Of a DNA stretch of 64,000 nt, positions 24,709 to 36,676 are shown piece by piece (position 1 is the first letter of the stretch; every line of letters begins with the position of its first letter). The position numbers and the translations under genes are program-made. The notes beneath the pieces were generated by a model. That model was not told the DNA's origin. It saw only the letters and a program-made list of their open reading frames with translations, and did no database searches. Location of the stretch: NCBI GenBank assembly GCA_022453515.1, contig JAJNNY010000004.1, positions 930,001-994,000 of the forward strand, given 5' to 3'. This DNA comes from Astrocystis sublimbata. Lineage: Eukaryota > Ascomycota > Sordariomycetes > Xylariales > Xylariaceae.

Positions 24709-25861
24709 ATGGACTCACACACCGAGAGCAGCACGGGGTCCGGTGTCGCGGGAAGGACGGCCGACGCCGACCGGACCAACGGTGGCTCCGCGAAGGCCGC
24801 CCCCTTCCGAGCCGAGCCCGCCATGACGGTCGAGCGCCCGCGCCAGGAGGACTTGCAGCAGAGCTACGCCTCCATCGTCGACAGCAACGCCAACCCGGAC
24901 AACTGGTACGGATCCATGATCAATGCCTTCGGCGCCTGCATCGGAAGCATTGGTGCTGTCCCCTGCTGCATCCTCTGCCCCAACCCCTACAAGCAAGTTG
25001 CCCAGGGCAACGTCGGTCTCGTCACCAAGTTCGGCAAGTTCTACAAGGCTGTCGATCCCGGTCTCGTCAAGATCAACCCCCTCAGCGAACGTCTTATCCA
25101 GGTCGACGTCAAGATCCAGATTGTCGGTACGTTGAACTCATCAAATCCACCCCCGACCTTTCAAATAATCCTCGGTATACTGACAATCGCGATTTACAGA
25201 GGTCCCTCGACAAGTCTGCATGACCAAGGACAATGTAACCGTCGATCTGACTTCGGTCATCTACTACCACGTCACCCGACCACACAAGGTCGCCTTCGGT
25301 ATCGCGAACGTGAAGCAGGCACTCATCGAGCGCACCCAGACGACCCTGCGCCACGTAGTTGGCGCCCGTGTCCTACAAGACGTCATCGAGCGCCGTGAGG
25401 AGATCGCCACCAGCATCGGCGAGATCATCGAGGATGTAGCCCTAGGCTGGGGTGTCAAGGTCGAGAGCATGCTCATCAAGGACATCGTCTTCAGCCAGGA
25501 GTTGCAGGGCTCGCTGTCCATGGCCGCGCAGAGCAAGCGGATCGGTGAGAGCAAGATCATTGCGGCCAAGGCTGAGGTCGAGAGCGCCAAGCTCATGCGA
25601 CAGGCCGCCGACATCCTCAGCTCCGCGCCCGCCATGCAAATCCGCTACCTCGAGGCCATGCAGGCCATGGCCAAGTCGGCCAACTCCAAGGTCATCTTCC
25701 TCCCCGCCACCAACCAGACCATGCCTGGCTCTCCGGCCTTCAATGCCTCGATGGCTGAGGCCGACAAGTATGCCCAGGCCAGTGGCGAAGGCACTGACTT
25801 CGGTTCCAACGATGGCGGCTTTCAGCAGGCCATGAACGCCCGAGTCATCGAGAACATTTAA
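24709..25861 (+). CDS. Stomatin-family SPFH/band 7 membrane protein
   Basis: Exons 24709-25126 and 25200-25861 (359 residues). The intron has a GTACGT donor and an ACAG acceptor, and the junction codon gives VEVPRQVCMTKDNV, a conserved stretch. Residues 1-70 are low-complexity and polar. A short hydrophobic Cys-rich segment (ACIGSIGAVPCCILCPNPYK, about 80-100) is a probable membrane hairpin or palmitoylation site. The SPFH domain follows (GLVTKFGKFYKAVDPG, YYHVTRPHKVAFGI, TLRHVVGARVLQDVIERREE, WGVKVESMLIKDI), then the Ala/Glu-rich coiled coil (AAQSKRIGESKIIAAKAEVE). Stomatins organise membrane microdomains; Aspergillus StoA is the likely counterpart (inference). The start is the first ATG after a TAACAACAGCATC-type leader. 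Length and domains look complete. Confidence 0.93.
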
Positions 25862-26421
25862 TCCCGAAGACTCGGATAGATGCGCGATGAATCACTTCCT
25901 GTGTCATTGGCAGTCAAGTTGTTGAAGGGAAGGGCAATGCTCCTATTCTAATGATCACTAGGTTTTGGATGTATATTTTACTTTTCCATGTGCTGGCAAC
26001 CCAGCACTTGGGTTTTCTTTTGGTTTTGGTCGGATCGAAATACCCCTGTTTGTTTGCACTGATGGTTACCCATACCTTGCGTTATGGATACCCAAAATCG
26101 TTCGTTAGCAGAGATGAGGGCAGTAAGGTGGGAGGATGACAGGGATATGAGATAAACATATATACCTGACGCTCCCGTACGATAATATAATGACTATTTA
26201 TATGAATTCTACTCACTTAAAACGCACATTCTACCATGTGACAAATTATGTTCAACCAGCCGTTTTGTATGATCTACTAACGAAACTATCTAGCCAATTG
26301 CAACCTATTCGAAAGTATTGTCTACGAGAAAAGTCCTTGCTTCATCTTAACTGTATCTGCGCCAGCTTTGGGTATCAATAGTGATATATCACCGTTCTAC
26401 AGACTAACTATCATCTCATGC
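25862..26421. other. Convergent intergenic region
   Basis: Shared 3' flank of the stomatin gene (plus) and SPB4 (minus). AT-rich, with no gene seen. Confidence 0.5.
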
Positions 26422-29356
26422 TCAATCGAAGCCCTTAAACTCATCATCCCCTCCACCAGCTTCGGCCTTCCCAGCAGTGGCGAGCTTTTTCTTGTTTTCC
26501 TCGCGGACCGCAGCAAGCAATTGCTCGAGATCCATATCACGCGCCTTCTCTTCGTCCGTCATCTTCTCCTTACGCTCGGCTTCCCGCTTCCGCTGCTTCT
26601 TATCACGCCGAGCGACCCTCGTATCCTCTTGTTCCTGCTTGCCGCTCCAGGCTTCCGCGTTGCGTTTTCGCTTCGCCCGGTAGGCATCCGCTTCCTCTGG
26701 ATTGGGAGCCGGCGCATTCAGCGCCTCCAAACGCTGCTTTTCTCGCGTCTTGTTCTGGTACGCGAACTTGTCCCAATCGATATCGCAGCCCAAGTAGCGA
26801 TCTCCTTTGAAATGGCGAGCTTCGGGCATTTTCGGTAGTCGAAGTAACCTTTCATAATTGGTCAGTCACTATCATGTGCGGGAAAAGGGACTTGGTCACC
26901 GTACCCCCATCCATTGCCTAACGCTTCCCAGTCAAGTTCCGAAGTGCGGAAGATACTACTTTAGGTTAGCGAAATGATACTCCAGCGTAATTGAGCGAAA
27001 AATGCATACCTGCTAGCTGTGTGCTTGCTATAGCTATTCTTGACGTTAGCATCAAATGCGGGTGGCGGAGGGGCGCTCGAAAACACTATAACGTTGAACA
27101 GGGAAGATGGCGCAAACACGACCACGGTGCTGTTGGCCATGACCTAGATACAGGTCTAAGAAATCCAAGGCGTCACTAACCTTCTTACCCAGCTGACAAA
27201 CGCTTTTTGTGCCTTGTCATATAACGCTCTATCACCTTTGACCATGTCCCTTATCGTTGACGTTGTCTGCTCGGCTTCTGCGTCTGATATCGTGACGTCA
27301 AACTGAACGAATGGCACGATGGGCGTTTTCCGTACTTCCAAGAATGGGATGTAATCACTTTCTTCGGGTTGTAACAGGACTGTAGAACGAATGAGCATTT
27401 ATTAGGCCGATTGGCTTTTCAAGGTTTCCGATACAATGAAGGAGAGGTGGGGTTGAATACAGGCTATGTCGGATGAAGCGGGAGACAGGGAGAAAGGCAG
27501 GCTGCTCACCAATAGAAAGTCCTCTTCTGCCTGCTCGTCCTGCTCGTCCACACCTATGTAGAAATGTTTTGGGGTCTGTCCAGAAATTAGTATTCAATAT
27601 CCATGTATGATATGAAATATGAAAAGCCGGTGTCCAGCTCCTAAGATAAGGGACATTCGACAATGGAGAGGTGAAGATAAGAAGGGAAGAAGAACTGACC
27701 TGTAGGAGGATCTATCTGTAATACAAAATCGACGAAAGGGAAGTCAAGCCCTAAAACATTCAAAGTCAACATCTGTCATAGATAGCGCAAGGCCTAGCGG
27801 AGATTGTCTTACCTCTCGCTGCAACATCAGTAGTAAGAAGTATAGACGGCTCCGTGGCGTTAAGAAACTTTGACACTCCCTTTTCTCTAACTTTGGCATC
27901 TTGTTTTCCATGTAGTATGTTAAGCTGGAAACCCTCTGGCAGTAGCGCTGGGAGTATATTCGAGAAATAATCCACCGCTGCACATGTCGATAGAAAGATG
28001 ATACTCCTTAAAGGTCTGGGTTCCAAGTTTTGTAGTAGTCGGCAAGCAGATGGCAGTTTCTTCTGTGGCGGAGTAGTGAGGTAGGTCATTTGTAAGCTTG
28101 CAGGCGTTTTCCGTTCTTCGATAACATCTCCCGATTTTGTTTTCACTCGAACAGAAATCTTCACAGGATTTCTCAGGCCGACACGGATAATCTCGGAGAC
28201 CGCTTCCCCCACACTCGCCGAGAAAAGGCCTGTCCTTCTCTGTTTCGGTAGTCGCGAAAGAATCCCTTGAATGTCTGCCTTGAATCCCAGGTCCAGCAGT
28301 CGATCTAGCATAAATTAGCACGGGATATCTTCAAATGGAATGACAAAAATAGCGTATGCTTCTCCGTGAGATTCACGAAACTGACTCACTATTGACCGTC
28401 AGCATTTAATACGAAACCGCGCGGGGAAGGAGGGGGGATTTGTCACAAATCAGGGAAATTCGGGGAGGGGATATGGTCTGACGTACCCTGCCTCATCTAG
28501 AACGAGCATTTCGAAGGTTGATTGCGGACAATGAACATGGGGCGAGGAGAGGAAGTCATTGAGGCGCCCAGGCGTTGATATGATTACATTGGGTGAATGC
28601 CTCATAAAGAAGCTCAGATCCTGAGCGGGTGATATAGCGCTACCTCTTCCACCCGAAAGAAGTTGCGGTACGATAGCTGGAGCGCTTGTGCCTGTAAGGT
28701 AATCGCAGATTAGGGACTATACTATACGAAGAGGATAGGGCTAGTATTCTAATTTATATGCCCTTGCGTGAAGGGCGAGAATCATGCTAAGATAGACAAG
28801 AGGCAGCTTCATATACATACTGGGGCGTTTTTCGTCATCAGATGAGAGATAAGGGGTCACAGCAGCAGATTCGGAGTGAAATGCGACCAGGTCGGCGAGA
28901 GTCTTATGTATCTGGATGGCAAGCTCGCGAGTGGGAGCAATCACTATAGCTGCAATGTGATTCTTCTTGGTCGGCTCCTCGAGGCGGAGAATTCGATGCA
29001 CCAAAGGTAGCAAGAAAGCAAGGGTCTTTCCGCTGCCTGTCACTGCTTCGACCACCTGGATTCCGTCAGTGATGGAGTCTTATACACACATGCGTGCATC
29101 GAACACAGCCCGAGACTAGGCTCAGAGGGGTCACAAACCACGTCCTTGTTACCCGCGCCCATCAACGGCCAGACACCTTTAAGATGAAGTAAGTATATGA
29201 GTTATATTTCGATCGATTTGATCAAGTTGACATACTTGCTTGGACAGGTGTGGCTCTGGCGAATCCCATTGCTGAGACAGCATCGAGACACCATTCTGGA
29301 AAGCCCAACGAGGCCCAGGCTCGAGGGTCGCTCTTAGTTTTCGTTTCTGGTGCCAT
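26422..29356 (-). CDS. SPB4: ATP-dependent rRNA helicase SPB4
   Basis: DEAD-box helicase needed for late 60S ribosomal subunit assembly (nucleolus). Eleven coding exons (minus): 29356-29236, 29176-29139, 29055-28821, 28691-28488, 28304-27813, 27750-27700, 27575-27510, 27379-27181, 27033-27010, 26958-26905, 26848-26422; about 636 residues, normal for SPB4. Motifs in order: [16 protein letters not shown] (Q motif), AVTGSGKT (I), APTRELA (Ia), STPGRL, VLDEA (II), LFSASV (III), [22 protein letters not shown] (V), [10 protein letters not shown] (VI). A Lys/Arg/Glu-rich C-terminal domain begins with LLRLPKMPE. Start ATG 29356 gives [17 protein letters not shown]. Oddities: exon 4 must end one base before the only nearby GT for frame to hold through the DEAD motif, exon 9 is 24 nt, and exon 10 has tandem acceptors. 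Confidence 0.92.
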
Positions 29357-29910
29357 ACCTCCAAGTCTCGGCCAATCTGGTCTTTAAATGACCCAGCTTT
29401 CACTGCAGGTATGTATTATAGCGTCATGAGCCGTGGTACTGGCGAGGGTGAACGACTTGACTCCGGAAATTTTTGGCGGTGTAGAGGGGCAGTACACGTT
29501 GATCTGCGGTCGATTTCTCCACAACTGCAGATGCAGCCCCACTAGACCCCAGCTCCACACTGAAGTATCGCCACTGGTTGGCTGAATCGTATATGCTAAG
29601 CTACTATATTAGGACTAGGCTTACTGCAATCGCCTAGAAAAGTCCGCTCCTGTTTGCTTGTTAGCAGCAGCACCGACGTGTATGATTCTTAGACTTCAAT
29701 CCTATATAATGCTGCTCTAAGCTCTGTTTTATCCAAATATGACTACTTCAAGGCCGTATGGCTTGATTACGCCAAAGATCACAAAGCATTAGACACACTA
29801 TCCCTTGTAACATTCTTTCCCACTCTGAATTAGCTTATTAATTCCAGAAGATTCACGTCGCTACATACGTGCGGCAGGCCCCAGAGATCACCCGTCCAGT
29901 AATTATATGT
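29357..29910. other. Intergenic region upstream of SPB4
   Basis: Promoter of SPB4 and 3' flank of the DUF2235 gene, both on the minus strand. Nothing else recognised. Confidence 0.5.
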
Positions 29911-32103
29911 TCATACATTGTCCTGCAACTCATTCTGTGACTCGCTTTCTTGTTGTTCTCTGAGCTTCAACTCTCTTTCAAAGAATTTTCTCATATATTG
30001 GACGAGAGCGGAATTGATGTTCATGGTATCCTCACTGCTCACAGCCCGTCGCCATCGCTTCCAGTCATCCACTATGTCAAGAACATCCTCGTCCTCGTCC
30101 TCGGGTCCGTCTTCTTCATCCTGTTGATCCGGCGCTTGGTGTTCCAAGATTCTGGTACCGTCAGTGTCCGGGACGATATCTCCAGTCTCCTCGTTTCGCT
30201 TTTTCTCTCTCAGACCTGCCAGAAAGCCTTGGGCTTTGTTTGCCGCTTCCCACCATGCCCTCATCAACTTCAGCTCCTTCGTCTCTAGATCTGCTTCTTT
30301 AAGGTATTTACCTTTTCCCGTTTTCCATCCGTTCGGTTCTTCGTAGACGAAACCGTTCAGAGCAGAGGGGCACCTACCATCATTATCCCATTTCTTCATG
30401 ATCCAGTTGACAGTTTTGTGAAGCTCCAATTCGCATTCAACGTATTCCCGTCTCGTCTGAGCTTCCTCTTGTCCAGCTTCCCCCATTCCAGCATCTTCGC
30501 GCTCGGCGTCCTCTTGCCCAGCTTGCTCTTGCCCAGCTTGCTCTTGCCCAGCTTGCTCTTGCCCAGCTTCTTCCTCTCTGCGTTCTTCCTGTTGAGTTCT
30601 TGTTTTTGCCGCAGACTCGAGGAGTCGACTTCGATTCCCATTGAAGTGACGTCCGAGAGATATCAGATGAGGCAGGTGCCACAAGAAGGACGATTCGTTG
30701 ACGTTCCCTGTGTGCTTTGGTGTCAGTTGCACCGCTGTCACTATAACACTTTTCCTGACATTGCATACCTTCCGAAAGTGCTTGTGTGGTCAAGCATGTT
30801 TCCATTTTCCCCATCGGTCTCAAGATCTGGCGTGCTCCACGGACCTTTTCCGGCCTCACAAATTCAGACAAAACCTTTTCATCGAACCAGGCTTCGCAGG
30901 CCTGCTCGATCTTTGCGACCATCCAAAACAAGGATATGGTTGAAAGGCCAGCATCAACGTTGCCTCCTCCAATATCGCTATGGTTGCCTAGGAACGCACA
31001 TTGACATACCTCCTGGCCCTTCTCGTACTGTTCCCACACAACTGGCTTGTAACTCCATCTCTTCTCATGTAAGGAAATCGCTACGAACGCATTTTTAACT
31101 TTATTCGGGACGGTATTGGTCATGTTTGCAAGGCGCCTTTTGCCCTGAAGCGATGGCCAAATCAAAGATTTGACGGGATCCCATTCGGCAAGTACTTCGA
31201 TCTTGGCCTCTGCGAAGAAAAGAATCTCCAATTCTTCTTGTTTCGTCTTCCACTGTGGCTGATTCTCACCTGGCAGCTTCTCATCGCTCAGCCATAACTT
31301 CCAGAACATGCCGAGGTGCGGCAACCCGCTCCTTCGAAGTAAGCCCACATCGCTGATGAATTGGGCGAGACATCGCATAGCTAAAACAAGTAAGTTGAGG
31401 CCCCTCGAGTGCCCATCACAGAACATGCCACAACACAATGTGAAAAGAAGACACTCAAAATCAAACAAGAGAGTGTTCTGTACATACCAAATGCACCACG
31501 TGAATAACCCACAAGAATGATGTCGTCTCTCAAAGAGATTCCATTATAGTTGTTACTGATGAAGCAGTATGCATTGAGCACAGTGCTCGTAAACCCTATC
31601 TTGACGGTCAGAATGATGCTACCTTCTAGTATCGAACCCTTCAGGAAAATTGACTGCATACCCTTTCCAGTTGTTGCGGCGACTAATCCGTCGATGCCAA
31701 CGATGGAGTTACTGCCGATGCCGCTCGAGTAGTATGCAAGCTGAGGAATTCCACCCAATGTACCGCAATCAAATTTGTGGCTCCCGACTCGATATATGCT
31801 TCTTGCAAGTTTCGCAACATTGGACATGGGTCGGACTGTACCGACAGCATTTTGCCAAGTTCCATCGCAGCACACAAACAGGCGCTTCTTACCCTTCACA
31901 TCAGCGACGTCGCGGAATAGCTTGCCAGCACTTTGCGTTTCCAGATCGATGTCGTCCAGGACTTCTTTCGATTCTGTCAGCTGCACCCATCTCTTCAACA
32001 GATCTCGCAACTCTTCGTGAATCTTCTTCTCTTCTTCGTTTTCTGTCACATTCTCCATTTTGGGATGGGGGAGCTGTTGGTGTACCATGGAACTCATGAA
32101 CAT
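29911..32103 (-). CDS. DUF2235 alpha/beta-hydrolase (Tle1-like catalytic domain)
   Basis: Model exons (minus): 32103-31662, 31595-31488, 31380-30769, 30734-29911; about 661 residues. Conserved DUF2235 features: VCCDGTWQNA near the start of the domain, SSGIGS, the nucleophile motif GYSRGA, and the acid motif GNHSDIGGG; together these fit a Ser-Asp-His hydrolase. Bacterial members of this family include phospholipase effectors, while fungal members are uncharacterised. The 66-nt intron 31661-31596 is in frame and could be overlooked, but its removal restores GLVAATTGKGFTSTVLNAY, the expected family spacing. The third intron (30768-30735) is only 34 nt. The C-terminus is a Glu/Asp-rich tail with an AGQEQ tandem repeat, then DEEDGPEDEDEDVLDIVDD. 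No signal peptide. ATG 32103 or 32097 may be used. Confidence 0.83.
30511..30570. repeat. 15-bp coding minisatellite, four copies
   Basis: Unit CTCTTGCCCAGCTTG repeats four times head to tail (the last copy differs at its final base). On the minus strand it encodes the AGQEQ pentapeptide repeat in the acidic tail of the DUF2235 protein. Because the unit is 15 bp, copy-number change keeps frame. Confidence 0.95.
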
Positions 32104-33302
32104 GCGGCGTTGGTGAGCGGTGCAGGACAGAGATTACCACATGCGAACAAAATGAATCGGCGTAGGTAGCCACTTTCAGATTTGGGGTGTATCTACCTGT
32201 ACGAGTCTTTTACTCAATCAAATGAGATACTACAAACAACATACCAGGCAGCATTGAAATATGACGATCCGGATGTGTAAGGGCACTGGATGGATCAGCG
32301 TCAGAGCCGCAAGCTAACGCCCACCTATTAAGCAGACACGTCTTAGAGTTCGACTATCTCCCAGTTGCCAGTATTGTCTGTATTGGAAAAGATGTAACAT
32401 ACCCCTCAATCAGCGCGATTCACATCCTTGTCTTTCAGCTGGCGCGCATCCTACAGTACATTGCGAGGGACTCCTCAACTCGGAAGACCTGAGTAAAAAG
32501 TGAAACTTTGCAGGTTGATGGTTTCAAGTATCAAACCGAGGTCATCTACACAACCTCAATTCAAACTGCCGATGCTTGGCTCCGGTCATTCAATTGCTGG
32601 GTCTTTGACAACAATGTTGCCGTCTTGTCGACAGCTAAATAATTATGTCACTCTCTGTTTCCAACAAGGGTTGATGGATGGCTGTACCCATTGTTTCTGC
32701 TGTAGTTATTGGCCAGCCTGTTTGCAAAACGAACAGTTGGAGAAGAGTAAAGGTGCAGTTCGCTTAGAGAGCAGCCAATGGAAGTGGGAGATATCAATGC
32801 AGGCTTACTCTACAACCATCCTCTCGATGCCATATATTGTGCTTAGTGGCGGAATGCATGGTCACTTGACACTGAGCTCCCACTGCATGAAATTCTTAGG
32901 GTAGATAGTACCATGGATGCAACGGACTTTCGGGCAAGGGTATTATTCCCTGAGAGTGTATTATGGTAAGGCTGTTCGTGAAGTTTGCTGCCTTTTCGAA
33001 CTGTATGATTGTTTTGGTTTGAAATGGCACTGGACACCTCTCAGTTGTTGTTTAGTGATCGTTCTCATTCTTGGTCACTTGGTTTCAGTGTGCTTAAGTA
33101 GCAGTATTGAAATGGCGTTCAATCAATAGACCGGGCTATATTTTCGCATAGGTACTGAGTATCATAAGGCATGCTTATCCCCGGTATTAGTAATCAGAGA
33201 TTCTCAGCCTTATCTACCTGTAGGCGATGTTTCCACCGCTCCGGTTTCATTCCACGCATGGTTCGCAGTTTCTGGCAGCTGCAGGGGTCTTATGTTGTTG
33301 AA
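32104..33302. other. Intergenic region, no supported gene
   Basis: Promoter of the DUF2235 gene and 3' flank of the next minus-strand gene. Several open frames up to 134 codons exist (for example 32500-32904), but none has family resemblance or matching splice structure. Confidence 0.45.
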
Positions 33303-35352
33303 CTAAATCGGAATGTGGTGCGGGATAGCCGGACTAGGCAGTTCCACGGGAAATCCGGCAGCGTCAAGGTCACTGACGCTGCTGTTCCCAGGCGTTGTTA
33401 TCCGGCTCGTTGCCAGTAAATGTGAAGAAAACACAGAATTTCGGTTTGCACCAGAAGAGTTGGTATTATCCGAACCTATGGTTGGCCGAGGCGTGGTATC
33501 ATCGTGGTAAAGGCATGGAGAATGAGCCTCGAAGCAAGCGTTGACGAATTTCTCCCGCACTGTCACGATATAGTTAGAGTATGGTCAACAAAACATTATG
33601 GGGTTGGTTAGTGAACTGACATGCCACGTTTTTGAATTCAAATTCAAGATACCCAAGCTCTTGTACGTGCTTTGGGGCTGTTTTCCCATTCCAATCATAT
33701 AAAACCCCAGAGGCGTTGTATATCGAATCCCGTGACCATTTTCTTCCTAACTCTTTGGTTGTTGGGCTCTTCTGGTCATGGTTTACCGTAGTGTTATCTG
33801 GCCGCTCGTCGAGATCGGTTCCTTCCGTAATATTGGGATATAGGAGCAATCGTGGCCGTTCATTCCCTCTCCTCTCAGGCTCGTTTTTGAACCAGCATAT
33901 TATGTACTCAACGTGGTGTTCCGGCTTATTTTCTCCAAGACGTGCGAACGAGATCGTTGACTCAGGATTCTTCTCGTTCCCAGTCCAGATCTTTACGTGG
34001 ACGTTTTGGGCAACGCGGCTTTCTTTTGAGGTATGGACTTCCACCACTGGTATTATCTGCAGTAACTCCCTCAACCTTAACTGCCGCTGAAAGATGTCAA
34101 GATCAGTTCTATCCTTGAATTGATAACTGAATTCGGATTGTAGGTTTTCGCGGCCCTCCGGTGTTAGAATTTCGAAGTCGAATTTGGAATGTCGAGGTAA
34201 AATTGTAACCTCCATATCGGGATCGTCAGGCTTTGTATAAGGGATTTGGTCAACGTCCGTCGGCACTAACGGATTCATTATCAATGTCAGTTCTCTAATC
34301 TATTCAGTGGAAAGTACAATGCTTACAATAGTGTCGGATTCTTGTCTGAGGGCCGCGCCACTCGACTATCCGGGCCCTTTCATTTTCGTACACTTGATAG
34401 CCATCAAGATTAAATCGCAACTCCTCCCCCCTTCCCAACACTCTACAAAAACAATGAATACATGAATAAGGACTGGTGAGAACCCGAGTACTCACAAAGT
34501 CACAGGGAGTCCGGTGTAATGCACGGTGGTTGAGCACTGAAATCCCACAGGTGGCCTGGGAATTCCATCTTGTGTCTGCCTGCCTACCAAGCCAACTGTA
34601 GGTCCGAATTCAGTAAAGGGGAAGGCCGGTGGAGGAAGTTCGGGTATGGAGCTTAAGGAAAGCTCTCGAGATCGGGCTCTTAGAGTAGGAGAAGGATGAC
34701 TCGTGGCTGATAACGGTCGATGGCTCGATGGCGGGTTCGTATTTATCGTCTCGGGTTCTGGGGTCGCATAATTTGATGCTGTGGTAGTTTTCGTTACGTC
34801 TGGGTCGGAGTCTCGCACTGAAGCTGTCCTGTAATTGCGTAGGTACTTATCAGTATAAGGAGTTTAGAAGTGGAGTTTTCTGTTATTGCATTTCGTTCTC
34901 GATACTCACGGTATGCAGAGCTCGCCTACCATGTCAGTCAAACTTCCTATCCACCACTGTTCCAGTTCCGTATGGAGCTTGCCGACCCTCTGTTGGAGAG
35001 AATCGATTTCGTGTGCATCTGGAGTTCCCGCGAGACGCACTCGCCGCGCTATGGGACTTTCAGGGTTCAGAAAAAAAGACCTATAGTATTCGAGTAATAC
35101 TTTGGACTCCTTTAGTGTCTTTTCTAAGGAGCTCCACTGCGGGAACTTATTTGTTAACAGCTTGTCCGGTGAGCCCGGCTGCCCCCGGACCTTTCCAAGA
35201 AAGCTGTTTAGTGTCTGGAGACGATCGTTCAGATGCCCTAGCTGCTCGGACACCCTCTCAGGGCCTGAGAAACCAGCACCTACTTCTCTCCCTAGATCTG
35301 AAACGGACGCGCATAACTGAACAATGTCTAGAAAAGTTTCAAAGTCAACCAT
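33303..35352 (-). CDS. Hypothetical protein with STAND-type N-terminal helical domain
   Basis: Exons (minus): 35352-34910, 34828-34496, 34442-34327, 34265-33621, 33559-33303; 597 residues. Every junction keeps frame. Intron 3 must use the acceptor at 34266, since the nearer ones give stops. Residues 1-148 are helical (MVDFETFLDIVQLCASVSDLG, LNDRLQTLNSFLGKV, EIDSLQQRVGKLHTELEQWW) and resemble the helical domains that precede NACHT/NB-ARC modules in fungal STAND proteins, though no P-loop follows. A Ser/Pro/Thr linker (150-230) leads to a beta-rich C-terminal half (VTILPRHSKFDFEIL, GYLEFEFKNVALREKF) that may contain PH-like domains. No function can be assigned. The open frame extends upstream of 35352, but without an ATG. 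It is tandem with the DUF2235 gene. Confidence 0.72.
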
Positions 35353-36676
35353 GTTGGATACCAAACTCGCGCCAATTTCGCGGAAGCCGTTGGGAACGTG
35401 GGCTACTAGGTAGGTAGAAATAGCTATAAATCCCAGCTCTAACACTCATGAGATGATGTGGGGATAAAATCAGACCTCAGGCTCGGAACCACAGTCAGCA
35501 GACTAAAACTTCAGGTAGACATGACGCCTCATCTCACAGTTTCATATTGGACTGTACGTGTTACTGTGCAACGCCAGTCGATATATGCGCCTTGATGAAT
35601 ATGTTGGACTCTGGCTGTCTGGCAACGGGCCTCTCGGGGGTACAACATTAAAGACACCAATCAGAGGCTCTCTTCGCAGCACGTTTCTGTCCGGGGTAGA
35701 ATCGGAAATGCATGCTCAATCTTAACCCAACCCGATATGGCTTGGATCATGCATACAGCTCCATCCGAGTATCAGTATTTGGTGAATCGCCAACTGCAGT
35801 GGCTCGATTGGGAACAATTTAACCCTCTACATACAGTGGTAATAAAGGTTTTCGTGCGTTATTCATAGGTATTGGCTGGATTTGACAAGTTTTGTTTTGC
35901 CCACGGCAATAGTTGTTGTTAATCTATTTAAACCGCATCACGTCATATTTGCCAACAGTAGTCATTACAATCATATGGTCGATTGTGAGCCTTCTCCGGT
36001 GTTATAGGGTACCAATTATGGTCTGACTTTAATGTATCCTAGATCTCTACTACTACGTTTCATTGCTGCCTCTGAACATCTCATATTAAGTTTCATAGCA
36101 GAGAGTTCAATGCTCGCATTTTCTAATAGCTGCGGCCTTGATGCCGGCTGTTAGACGCTCGCCGCTCGGTGCCTACAGTTATGGACATGGTACTATACAT
36201 TTGATTGCATACCTACCTAGGTAGGAAGTAGGTAATGAGCAAGGGGCGCCCTTACTCAGTATTTCGTTCAACGCGTGAGATTGGTTTATTTAGCAATAGT
36301 TTAAAAGGCTCTTAGCAGAGGCGCAAGAATGTCAATGTCGTCTAAGACGACTTGGCTAGCAAGTGCAAAGTTTCGTTCGTATTTGCTAAATTGTCTCAGC
36401 TAAACTAAAGCCAGGCACGCTAGAATCGGACCTATATAATTACCTAAGTAGGTGCTTGAAGACCACTAGCTGAAGACGGTTAGATTGGCCCGCATAATCT
36501 TAGCCTAGGAATTCCACACTTGCGTCAGTCTAGAACTCAACAGCTAAACATTCAACTCACATTCAACTACCACCTGGTATTCCTTGTCATGGCAGCTCCC
36601 AACCTGTCCTGCGCCTAAGAACCAAGGCCACCGCTCCGAAGACCAACCAGCACATGATACCTACCGCCTTGAGACG
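35353..36676. other. Divergent intergenic region
   Basis: Promoters for the STAND-N-like gene (minus) and the Cir_N gene (plus). An ACCTACCTAGGTAGGAAGTA tract lies at about 36212-36231. No gene supported. Confidence 0.5.

Noticed and set aside
27920..28321. 133-codon minus-strand open frame overlapping SPB4
   Set aside because: It is the +1 shadow of SPB4 exon 5, whose other frame carries the helicase motifs.
32500..32904. 134-codon plus-strand open frame
   Set aside because: No motif, no conserved start or splice context, composition like intergenic DNA.
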